Below are positions 45,657-53,208 of a DNA stretch of 64,000 nucleotides, piece after piece. Made by a program: the position numbers and the translations under genes. The notes under the pieces are model-generated. The model was not told the origin of the DNA. It saw nothing but the letters and a program-made list of their open reading frames with translations, and searched no databases. Positions within the stretch are counted from its first letter, which is position 1. The number at the start of each line of letters is the position of its first letter. Where the stretch lies: NCBI RefSeq assembly GCF_024273235.1, contig NZ_JANBVH010000014.1:1-64000 (forward strand), read 5' to 3'. Source of the DNA: Sphingomonas faeni. GTDB lineage: Bacteria > Pseudomonadota > Alphaproteobacteria > Sphingomonadales > Sphingomonadaceae.

Positions 45657-47333
45657 TCAGGCCTTCTTCATCTGCTTGACGGCGTGGTCCGCGGCGCGCG
45701 CGGTGAGCGCCATGAACGTCAGCGACGGGTTCACGCACGAGATCGACGCCATCTGCGCGCCGTCGGTGACGTAGAGATTGGACGCGGCATGCGCCTGGCT
45801 CCATTCGTTGAGCACCGACGTGCGCGGGTCTCGGCCCATGCGGGCACCGCCCATTTCGTGGATCGCGTCGCCGGGGACATGCTCCTTCTCGCTGCTCTTG
45901 ACGTTGGTCAGGCCGGCGGCCTTCAACATCGCCTCGCCCTGCGTTCGCGCGTCGGCCATCATCTTCAGTTCGTTGTCGCGGAACGTCACGTCGAAGCGGA
46001 CCAGCGGCACGCCGAACCGGTCGACCTTCGACTGGTGCAGCGACACCTTGTTATCGGCATAGGGCAGGCATTCGCCGAACGCGCCCATGCTGAATTTCCA
46101 CGGAGCGTATTTGCGCATGCCCTGCTTCATCGACGCGCCGAACCCGACCGGCGCGGCGGGGTTGCGATAGGCGCTGCCCTGATAGCCATAGCCGCGCTTG
46201 AAGCCGACGCCGTCGTCCCTGCCGATATTGCGGAAACGGGGCACGTAGACGCCGCCCGGACGACGGCCATATTCGATGAACTCCTCCATGCCTGGGATGT
46301 CGCCCTCGACACCGACGCGGAAGATGTGGTCCATGATATAGCGCCCGAGCGTGCCGCTCTCGTCGAAATAGCTACGGTCGCTGCCCGGTGCGCGCGAATT
46401 GAGCATGATCTGCGTCGAGGCGATCGCCGAGGCGCAGAGGAAGACGAGATCGGCCTGCACCGTTTCCGCCTGGCCGGTCTTCGCGTCGATATAGCGAACG
46501 CCGGTCACCTTCTTGCGCGCCGCGTCGTACACTAGGTTGGTGACGACCGAGTCCGACCTGAGCGTCAGGCGACCGGTCGCGCGGGCGGCTGGCAAGGTGA
46601 CGGCCTGGGTCGAGAAATAGGCGCCGAACGAGCAACCATTGCCGCACTGGTTGCGGAACTGGCATTTCGTGCGGTTCTGGTCGGGCTTGTCCTCGGTCAT
46701 GTTCGACAGCCGCGTGTTGATCAGTTTCCGGCCGGGGAACTTGGATTCCAGGCCCTGTTTCAGCCACTTCTCGGCGACGTTCATCGGCATCGGCGGCTGG
46801 AACTCGCTGTCGGGCAGATAGTCGAGATTCTCGCGCGAGCCCGACACGCCGATATATTTCTCGACATAGCTGTACCACGGCGCGACGTCGTCATAGCGGA
46901 TCGGCCAGTCGCCATCGATGCCGTCGCGCTTGTTCGCCTCGAAATCCGCGGGGCTCCAGCGAAAGCACCAGCGGCCCCAGATCAGCGACTTGCCGCCGAC
47001 CGCGCCGGGCCGGATCCAGTAGAACTTGCTGCCCTCGTCATAGGCGTACGGGTTCAACCGGTCGTCATTGTGGAACTCGCGGTTGCTGGGCTGGACATAG
47101 CCGTGCTTGCCGATGAAATAATCGCTTTCGAGCAGCGGCTTGGGCATGATGTTGCGCGCCGGCACCTCGTAAGCGGGCTTGCCGTCATAGGTGTAGCCTT
47201 CGCCGTGCTCGACCATCTTGCCGCGGTCCAGCATCAGGACGCGCAGACCCTTTTCGGTCAGTTCCTTCGCAGCGAAGCCACCGCTTACGCCCGATCCAAT
47301 AACGATCGCGTCGAACCTGTTGGTCTCAGCCAT
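45657..47333 (-). CDS. GMC-family flavoenzyme, probable glycoside 3-dehydrogenase catalytic subunit
   Basis: This 558-residue GMC oxidoreductase probably oxidises the 3-hydroxyl of a sugar or glycoside and passes electrons to a cytochrome. The FAD-binding IGSGVSGG is at residues 12-19. The catalytic His lies in HEMGGARMG and the Asn in CVNPSLTFMA near the C-terminus. Cys224, Cys230 and Cys234 (KCQFRNQCGNGC) have the C-x5-C-x3-C spacing of the cysteines reported to bind a 3Fe-4S cluster in Burkholderia FAD-glucose dehydrogenase. It has no signal peptide, and relatives are exported bound to a Tat-signal small subunit, here the gene at 48217. TTTTAGGAGAGAG precedes the ATG. It is the last gene of the operon. 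Confidence 0.88.
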   Translation of the reverse strand: MAETNRFDAIVIGSGVSGGFAAKELTEKGLRVLMLDRGKMVEHGEGYTYDGKPAYEVPARNIMPKPLLESDYFIGKHGYVQPSNREFHNDDRLNPYAYDEGSKFYWIRPGAVGGKSLIWGRWCFRWSPADFEANKRDGIDGDWPIRYDDVAPWYSYVEKYIGVSGSRENLDYLPDSEFQPPMPMNVAEKWLKQGLESKFPGRKLINTRLSNMTEDKPDQNRTKCQFRNQCGNGCSFGAYFSTQAVTLPAARATGRLTLRSDSVVTNLVYDAARKKVTGVRYIDAKTGQAETVQADLVFLCASAIASTQIMLNSRAPGSDRSYFDESGTLGRYIMDHIFRVGVEGDIPGMEEFIEYGRRPGGVYVPRFRNIGRDDGVGFKRGYGYQGSAYRNPAAPVGFGASMKQGMRKYAPWKFSMGAFGECLPYADNKVSLHQSKVDRFGVPLVRFDVTFRDNELKMMADARTQGEAMLKAAGLTNVKSSEKEHVPGDAIHEMGGARMGRDPRTSVLNEWSQAHAASNLYVTDGAQMASISCVNPSLTFMALTARAADHAVKQMKKA

Positions 47334-47386
47334 GATCTCTCTCTCCTAAAACTCGGAAAAACTCGCCCCGTCAGAAGCGCCCCCAT

Positions 47387-48220
47387 TTAAAAACGAAGCG
47401 CGCGCAATGTCCGGAAGCTGGTGGTGATGTCGGGCAGATAGGGCGCGGGGGCCTCGTCGTTCTCGACGTAGAAATGCCGTACGCCGGCGCTGCCCTTCAG
47501 CTTGAACAGCGCGCCGAAATCGATCGTGCCCTGCCCGACCGCGGTCATGCTCCGGTCGGGGCGCATGTCCTTGACGTGATAGGCGTAGAGGCGCGGCGAC
47601 AGGCGCTCGATCAGCGTCGACAGGTTTTCGCCGGCATGCAGCGCCCAGTAAAGATCGAGTTCCAGCTTCACGAGCGCGGGATCGGTCTCCTTCAGCAGCC
47701 GCTCGTACAGGCTGACGCCGCCCGGCTTGATGGTGAACTCGAAATCGTGGTTGTGATAGGCAAAGCCCAGCCCGGCCTTTTTCAGATCGGTTGCGAACCG
47801 GTTGAAGTTCGGCAGTGCAGCGGTCCAGCCCGCCTCGTTGCGATGCTCGTCGGTCATGTACGGCAGCACGACGGTGGTCGCGCCGAGCGTCTTGGCCATC
47901 GTCACCGACTGGTCGAACTGCTTGAGCAGCGCGTCGTAGCCGATATGCACCGAGGGCGCGGTCAGGCCGAGCTTGTCCATCGTCCGGCGCAGCATCGCAT
48001 GATCCATGCCGTCATAGCCGCCACCGCCGAATTCGACTTCGCGGTAGCCGATCTGCGCGACCTTGCCGAGCGTGCCGACCGGGTCCTTCGCGAAGATCTC
48101 GCGGATCGTGTAGAGTTGCAGGCCGATCGCCTTCAACTGGGCGGCCGACGCGGTGGGCACGAACGCGAGCGCTGCGACCGCACCGGAGCCCGCGAGCAGG
48201 TTTCTACGGTTGAGGATCAT
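47387..48220 (-). CDS. Tat-exported sugar phosphate isomerase/epimerase-fold protein
   Basis: This 277-residue protein has the xylose-isomerase-like TIM-barrel fold (AP-endonuclease 2 family). The N-terminus NRRNLLAGSGAVAALAFV is a twin-arginine signal with cleavage near ASAAQ, so it acts folded, probably with metal, in the periplasm. Core blocks are KAIGLQLYTIR, VEFGGGGYDGMD, FAYHNHDFEF and VKLELDLYWAL, with the last His/Asp/Glu set near YAYHVKDMR. A periplasmic location excludes sugar phosphates as substrate. In 3-keto-glycoside pathways proteins of this fold cleave or isomerise the keto-sugar. Its start overlaps the stop of the subunit-3 gene by four bases. Confidence 0.86.
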   Translation of the reverse strand: MILNRRNLLAGSGAVAALAFVPTASAAQLKAIGLQLYTIREIFAKDPVGTLGKVAQIGYREVEFGGGGYDGMDHAMLRRTMDKLGLTAPSVHIGYDALLKQFDQSVTMAKTLGATTVVLPYMTDEHRNEAGWTAALPNFNRFATDLKKAGLGFAYHNHDFEFTIKPGGVSLYERLLKETDPALVKLELDLYWALHAGENLSTLIERLSPRLYAYHVKDMRPDRSMTAVGQGTIDFGALFKLKGSAGVRHFYVENDEAPAPYLPDITTSFRTLRALRF

Positions 48221-48798
48221 GCGGAATACACCTTGCTGACCTGGGAATAGGGGAACTGGCCGTTATATTCGCCCGGCACCGGCAGATATTCGCGCTCCTG
48301 CGTCATGCCGATTTCGGAGGTGTAATAGCCGGTGACGACGAGCTGCCGGAACGCCTCGAAAAAGACGCCGCCGGACGGGATCTTGTCGTTCATCGCGAGC
48401 GTGAGCAGCGCATCCTGCTGCGCCGCCGTCGCCTTCGCACCGGCGACCTTATAGTCCTTCAGGCTGCGCGCCTCGATCGCGTCGAGCCCGGCGAGGATCG
48501 GCACGCGATCGGCTGGCAGGGCCCAGTCGGCGAGCAGCTTCTCGATATAGGCCGGGACGCCAGCGGCGATCGCGCCCGGCGTATCGGTGGTCGGCAGCAC
48601 GCGTTCGCTGAGTGCGGTCATCAGCGCGCGCTGGGGGGCCGTGAAGACCGCGACGCTGGGCGGGCCCTCGCTGATGACGGGGATGCCGGCGGCCGCGCCG
48701 GGCGCCTGCGCGACACCGGCCGCGCGCGCGATCGGCGCGTACAGGGCCGTGCCGAACATGGCGACGACGCCCGCGAGTGCAGTTCTACGATCGATCAT
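48217..48798 (-). CDS. gluconate 2-dehydrogenase subunit 3-like protein with Tat signal
   Basis: This 193-residue protein resembles the small subunit of membrane-linked gluconate 2-dehydrogenase and FAD-glucose dehydrogenases. The twin-arginine signal MIDRRTALAGVVAMFG and AIARAAG cleavage site show Tat export. The mature part has the family pattern FTAPQRALMTALSERVLP followed by TPGAIAAGVPAYIE, and ends with TGYYTSEIGM and EYNGQFPYS. In known systems this subunit escorts the signal-less GMC subunit through the Tat pore. It overlaps the neighbouring genes by four bases at both ends, which fits fixed stoichiometry. Confidence 0.87.
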   Translation of the reverse strand: MIDRRTALAGVVAMFGTALYAPIARAAGVAQAPGAAAGIPVISEGPPSVAVFTAPQRALMTALSERVLPTTDTPGAIAAGVPAYIEKLLADWALPADRVPILAGLDAIEARSLKDYKVAGAKATAAQQDALLTLAMNDKIPSGGVFFEAFRQLVVTGYYTSEIGMTQEREYLPVPGEYNGQFPYSQVSKVYSA

Positions 48799-49625
48799 TT
48801 ACCGTCCTTCTTCAGGTCCTGTGCGATCGCCGCCTCGGGCAACGGACGAACCCAGATATTGCGGAACGACACCGGCGAATCGTGATCCTGAAGCTGGATC
48901 GGCGCGGCATCGGCGTGCGCCTTGTAACTCGCGACCTGTCGCCAGATCGTCGTGCCGAGCATCGCCTGGTGGTTCTGGACGAGCACGCCGTTGAGCAGCG
49001 CGGTGACATAGGCGGGGCGAACCAGGCTGCCGTCGGCGGCGAAGCGGGGCCGCTCGAACACGATATCGTAGGTCTGCCATTCGCCGGGGCGACGCGAGGC
49101 GTTCACCAGTGGCGGCTTCCAGCCATAGACCGCGCCGACCGTGCCATCGGCATAGGTCGGGTTCTGCGAGCCATCGAGGATCTGCAGTTCATAGCGCTGC
49201 ATGAACCAGATGCCGCTGTTGCCGCGATCCTGCGAGGTCTTGGTCGGCGGGTTCGGCGAGCGGAATTCGAGATGCATCTGCACGTCGCCGAAGCTCTGTT
49301 TCGAGACGAGGTTGTTCTCGCCGCCGCTCTTCGCACGCGACGGGATCGTCAGCGCACCGTCCGCGATCGGCCATGCGATCCGATCGGGCTTCCATGCATC
49401 GAGCGAACGCCCGTCGAACAGCACGACCGCATCGGCGGGCGGACCGCCGGCGGTCGCGGCCGGTGCGACGACGACCGGCGCCGGGCGGTCGGCGTCATGG
49501 ACGCGCCACTGGCCGCCGGGCAGCAGCGGCGTGTCCTTGAAGCCGGGCTTCTCCTGAGCCGCGACCGACCCCGTCGCCATCAGCGTCATCGCCGTGGCGA
49601 CGCTCGCCATCAAACAGGTTTTCAT
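48795..49625 (-). CDS. secreted DUF1080 (3-keto-disaccharide hydrolase-like) protein
   Basis: This 276-residue protein has a DUF1080 jelly-roll domain, now associated with 3-keto-glycoside hydrolysis in some characterised members. Landmarks are VVLFDGRSLDAWKPD, NLVSKQSFGDVQMHLEFRSP, RGNSGIWFMQRYELQILDG and the closing VSFRNIWVRPL. The signal peptide ends at SVAAQ. Several in-frame ATG codons lie upstream to 49799; ATG 49625 has GAGGGGAAC before it and starts the signal peptide. It would act in the periplasm on the product of the GMC dehydrogenase. Its stop overlaps the subunit-3 start. Confidence 0.88.
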   Translation of the reverse strand: MKTCLMASVATAMTLMATGSVAAQEKPGFKDTPLLPGGQWRVHDADRPAPVVVAPAATAGGPPADAVVLFDGRSLDAWKPDRIAWPIADGALTIPSRAKSGGENNLVSKQSFGDVQMHLEFRSPNPPTKTSQDRGNSGIWFMQRYELQILDGSQNPTYADGTVGAVYGWKPPLVNASRRPGEWQTYDIVFERPRFAADGSLVRPAYVTALLNGVLVQNHQAMLGTTIWRQVASYKAHADAAPIQLQDHDSPVSFRNIWVRPLPEAAIAQDLKKDGK

Positions 49626-49681
49626 GCTTGTTCCCCTCATCCCCATCCCCTTCCTGCCGATCGGCTTCATGCCCATCGCCG

Positions 49682-50605
49682 TCATACCGAATCGATTTCG
49701 CGATAGGCGGCGATCAGGCGATCCTCGCCCGCGCGCCCGGCGATCGAATTGCCGTGTTCCATCCCGATCACGCCCGAATAGCGCTTTGCCCTCAGCCATT
49801 TGACGATCGAGGCGTAGTTGATCTCGCCGGTCGAGGGTTCGTTGCGGCCCGGATTGTCGCCGAACTGGATATAGCCGATCTCGTTCCAGCAGGTGTCGAG
49901 CGTCGGGATCAGATTCCCCGACTGGATCTGCTCGTGATACAGATCGGCGAGCACCTTGACCGCCGGGCTGTTGGCGCCGCGCGCCACCGCGTAGCCCTGC
50001 GAGATCGTCTGCATATAGACGCCCGGATGGTTGGTCCGCGTGTTGAGCGGCTCCATCACCATCGCCGCACCCGATGGCGCGACGATATCACCGGCGCGGC
50101 GCATCACGTCGATCACGCGCGCGGTCTGGATGTCCACCGGAACCTTCGGGTCCATGAAGCCGGTGACGACGGTCATCCGCTTCGCATTCAGCCGCTTGGC
50201 GACGTCGAGCGAGGCGCGGATATCGGCGAGGAACGCCTCGCGCTCGGCGCCGTCGTTCGCGCCGAGCAAGGGCCGCGACTTCGACCATTTCGGCATGCTG
50301 GCGACGAACACGCCCATCGTCATGCCGCGCTGCGCGAGCGCCTTGGCCATCTGCTCCTGCTCGGCCACCGACCGCGTCGCCGCCTCGTTGTCCTCCCAGG
50401 CGGTGAAGCCCTGATCGGCGGCGAAGGCGATCTGTTCGATCCGCCCGCCGCGGCTGGCGAAGCTGCCCTCGTGCGGCGCGTAGCCGAGCGAGAAGCGCGC
50501 CGCGTTCGAACTGCGGCGTTGCCCCCCGGCCATGCCCGGCACCAGCGACGCGGCGGCGCCGGCCGCGAGCCCGGCCCCGAGCAGATTTCGGCGGGAGAGC
50601 GTCAT
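49682..50605 (-). CDS. Tat-exported isomerase/epimerase-fold (hydroxypyruvate isomerase-like) protein
   Basis: This 307-residue protein has a twin-arginine signal (MTLSRRNLLGAGLAAGAAASL) and a TIM barrel of the hydroxypyruvate-isomerase/sugar-phosphate-isomerase superfamily. Visible metal-site blocks are VMEPLNTRTNHPGVY, TLDTCWNEIGYIQFGD and VIGMEHGNS. It is a distant paralogue of the protein at 47387, so the operon sends two such enzymes to the periplasm. They may act on different anomers or on successive steps of keto-sugar processing. ATG 50605 is 13 bases after the cytochrome stop, and the ribosome binding site is weak. Confidence 0.86.
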   Translation of the reverse strand: MTLSRRNLLGAGLAAGAAASLVPGMAGGQRRSSNAARFSLGYAPHEGSFASRGGRIEQIAFAADQGFTAWEDNEAATRSVAEQEQMAKALAQRGMTMGVFVASMPKWSKSRPLLGANDGAEREAFLADIRASLDVAKRLNAKRMTVVTGFMDPKVPVDIQTARVIDVMRRAGDIVAPSGAAMVMEPLNTRTNHPGVYMQTISQGYAVARGANSPAVKVLADLYHEQIQSGNLIPTLDTCWNEIGYIQFGDNPGRNEPSTGEINYASIVKWLRAKRYSGVIGMEHGNSIAGRAGEDRLIAAYREIDSV

Positions 50606-50618
50606 GCGACCATTACCG

Positions 50619-51005
50619 TCATTTCGAGCCCTCGGCCTTGAGATAGGCGATGATCGTCGCGCGCTTGGCGGCATCGGGGGTGGCGATTGGCATGCGCGTG
50701 CCCGGCACCTTCTTCTGCGGCGCGGCGAGATAGTCGTTGAGCGTCTTCTCGTCCCAGCGCAGCTTCGATGCCTTCATCGCCGGCGAGTAGTTGAAGCCGG
50801 GCGTCGCTGCGGCGGCACGGCCGACCACGCCGTACAGGTTCGGGCCGATGCCGTTCTTGCCGCCCTTCACGACGGTGTGGCAGGCGCGGCACGCGGCGAA
50901 GGCCGGCGGTGCAGCCGCGGTGGATTGCGCGGTGGTCGGCGCTGAGACCGTGACTGCCGCAACTGCCGCGATACTTCCCGCGACCAGAGCCATGAGCAGC
51001 TTCAT
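50619..51005 (-). CDS. class I c-type cytochrome
   Basis: This 128-residue periplasmic protein has a signal peptide ending near TTAQS and one heme c site, CRACH at residues 39-43 (Cys39, Cys42, His43). GIGPNLYGVVGR follows as in mitochondrial-type cytochromes c, and Met105 in TRMP is the probable sixth ligand. Its place in the operon suggests it takes electrons from the GMC dehydrogenase and hands them to a terminal oxidase. The start overlaps the stop of the Gfo/Idh/MocA gene by four bases. Confidence 0.93.
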   Translation of the reverse strand: MKLLMALVAGSIAAVAAVTVSAPTTAQSTAAAPPAFAACRACHTVVKGGKNGIGPNLYGVVGRAAAATPGFNYSPAMKASKLRWDEKTLNDYLAAPQKKVPGTRMPIATPDAAKRATIIAYLKAEGSK

Positions 51006-52147
51006 TCATTCTCTCCCGGATTTACTAAAGTCCATTTCTGGTCTGCGCCGGCGTTGGCGATCACCGCCTCGATGAAGCGCATCGTGCGCAGGCCATCGGT
51101 CACGCCCGGAAACCAGCGGCCGTCTTCATCGCCGCGGATCGCCGAGGCGAACGCACGGTAAAGATTGCCGAACGCCTCGATATAACCCTCGGGATGACCC
51201 GCAGGTGTACGCACCAGCAAAGCTGTAGCGCCGAACATCCCTGGGCCGCCGGTTCGAACGATCTCGGCGGGACGGTCGAGCCAGCGAAGCGTCAGCGTGT
51301 TGGGTTCCATCTGCGACCAGTCCAAGCCGCCGCGTTCGCCGTGGATGCGCAGTCGCAGCCCGTTCTCCTCGCCCGCCGCGACCTGGGTCGCCTTGAGCAC
51401 ACCGCGGGCACCGCCCTCGAACCGGAGCAATGCGCTGACGTCGTCGTCGAGGCGGCGACCGTCGACATGCGTCGTCAGGTCCGCGGAAACCGAGTGTACC
51501 GACAGGCCGGAGACATGCTCGGCGAGCTGGAACGCGTGCGTGCCGATGTCGCCGAGACAGCCGCCAAGACCGGCGCGGGCGGGATCGGTGCGCCATTCGG
51601 CCTGCTTGTTGCCGTCGGTGTCGATCGGTTGGCTGAGCCAACCTTGCAGATATTCGACCTGGACCAGACGGATCGCGCCGAAATCGCCGCGTTCGACGCG
51701 CGCGCGTGCCTCTTCGATCAGCGGATAGCCGCTATAGGTGAACGCCAGCGCAAAGTGGCGGCCGCTGGCCTTGGCGGCGGCGGCGATCGCCTCGGCCTCG
51801 ACGACGCTCATCGCCATCGGCTTTTCGCAGAAGACGTGGAAGCCGGCGTTCAGCGCGGCGATCGCCATCGGGGCGTGGAGATGATTTGGGGTAACGACCG
51901 CAAGTGCATCGATGCGCTGGTCGGCGGGCAATGCGCGTTCATGCGCGATCATCGCGTCGAGCGACGGATAGACGCGCTGCGAATCGAGGCCGAGCAGCGT
52001 GCCGGTGCGCGTGTTGCGCCCGGCGTCGGTGCTGAACGCGCCCGCGACGAGCTCCCAATCGCCGTCGAGCGCGGCTGCCATCCGGTGGACCGCGCCGATA
52101 AAGGCCCCCTCCCCGCCACCGACCATGCCGAGACGGAGGCGGCTCAT
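51002..52147 (-). CDS. Gfo/Idh/MocA-family oxidoreductase
   Basis: This 381-residue protein is an NAD(P)-dependent sugar oxidoreductase of the Gfo/Idh/MocA family. The Rossmann part starts RLRLGMVGGGEGAFIG, VVTPNHLHAPMAIAAL leads to the catalytic Lys in FCEKPMA, and the C-terminal beta-sheet domain has CLGDIGTHAFQLAEHV with a second catalytic His. It has no signal peptide, so it works in the cytoplasm, perhaps reducing an imported 3-keto-sugar back to a normal hexose. Four-base overlaps join it to both neighbours. Confidence 0.92.
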   Translation of the reverse strand: MSRLRLGMVGGGEGAFIGAVHRMAAALDGDWELVAGAFSTDAGRNTRTGTLLGLDSQRVYPSLDAMIAHERALPADQRIDALAVVTPNHLHAPMAIAALNAGFHVFCEKPMAMSVVEAEAIAAAAKASGRHFALAFTYSGYPLIEEARARVERGDFGAIRLVQVEYLQGWLSQPIDTDGNKQAEWRTDPARAGLGGCLGDIGTHAFQLAEHVSGLSVHSVSADLTTHVDGRRLDDDVSALLRFEGGARGVLKATQVAAGEENGLRLRIHGERGGLDWSQMEPNTLTLRWLDRPAEIVRTGGPGMFGATALLVRTPAGHPEGYIEAFGNLYRAFASAIRGDEDGRWFPGVTDGLRTMRFIEAVIANAGADQKWTLVNPGENE

Positions 52148-53208
52148 GCCTGCTCCTCCGACAGCCCGAGCAACTTGCGGATGGCGGCGCGGTCGATGCC
52201 GCTGGCGGCGAAATCGTCGAACGGGCGTTCAGTCAGACGGATCATGTGGTCGCGGATGAACGGTGCGCCTTCGCGCGCGCCGTCGTCGGACCGTTTCAGC
52301 GCGCACTCCCATTCGAGCACCGCCCAGCCGTCATAGCCGTACTGCGCCATCTTGCTGAAGATCGCGGAGAAATCGACCTGCCCGTCGCCCAGCGAGCGGA
52401 ACCGGCCGGCGCGGTCGACCCAATTCTCGTAGCCACCGTACACACCGGTTCGGCCGGTCGGGTTGAACTCGGCATCCTTGACGTGGAAGCACGAGATCCG
52501 GTCGTGATAGCGATCGATGAAATCGAGATAATCGAGCTGCTGCAACACGAAATGCGAGGGGTCGAACAGCAGGCGTGCGCGGGGATGGTTGTCGACCGCC
52601 GCGAGGAAGCGTTCCCAGGTCGCGCCGTCATGGATGTCTTCGCCGGGATGGACCTCGAACGCGCAATCGACGCCGGATTCCTCGAACACGTCGAGGATCG
52701 GGGTCCAGCGGCGGGCGAGTTCGGCAAAGGCCTCCTCGATCAACCCGGCGGGGCGTTGCGGCCACGGGTATACGTACGGCCATGCCAGCGCGCCCGAGAA
52801 GGTGGCGTGCGCGGACAGGCCGAGATTGGCGCTGGCGTGGGCGGCGAGCTTGACCTGCTCGACCGCCCAAAGCTGGCGCTCGGCGGGCTTGCCGTGGACT
52901 TCGGGGGGCGCGAAGCCGTCGAACAGCGTGTCATATGCCGGGTGGACGGCGACGAGCTGGCCTTGCAGATGCGTCGACAGCTCGGTGACTTCGATGCCGT
53001 GGTTCGCCAGCCTGCCGCGAAGATCGTCGCAATAGGTCTTGCTTTCGGCGGCGAGCTTCAGGTCGATCAACTGCGCGTTGCAGGGGATCTGGACGCCGAC
53101 ATAGCCGAGCCCAGCTGCCCATTCAGCGAGCGCGTCGAGCGTATCGAACGGGGCCTCGTCGCCGAGGAACTGGGCGAGGAATATCCCGGGGCCCTTCATG
53201 CCGGTCAT
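52144..53208 (-). CDS. cytoplasmic sugar phosphate isomerase/epimerase-fold protein
   Basis: This 354-residue TIM-barrel protein is the third member of the xylose-isomerase-like superfamily in the operon and the only one without an export signal. Metal-site blocks are CAFEVHPGEDIH, LLFDPSHFVLQQLDYL, ISCFHVKDAEF and WAVLEWEC. ATG 53208 overlaps the transporter stop by four bases; the frame extends upstream into that gene. Paired with the Gfo/Idh/MocA enzyme it probably handles the imported sugar acid or keto-sugar in the cytoplasm. Confidence 0.9.
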   Translation of the reverse strand: MTGMKGPGIFLAQFLGDEAPFDTLDALAEWAAGLGYVGVQIPCNAQLIDLKLAAESKTYCDDLRGRLANHGIEVTELSTHLQGQLVAVHPAYDTLFDGFAPPEVHGKPAERQLWAVEQVKLAAHASANLGLSAHATFSGALAWPYVYPWPQRPAGLIEEAFAELARRWTPILDVFEESGVDCAFEVHPGEDIHDGATWERFLAAVDNHPRARLLFDPSHFVLQQLDYLDFIDRYHDRISCFHVKDAEFNPTGRTGVYGGYENWVDRAGRFRSLGDGQVDFSAIFSKMAQYGYDGWAVLEWECALKRSDDGAREGAPFIRDHMIRLTERPFDDFAASGIDRAAIRKLLGLSEEQA

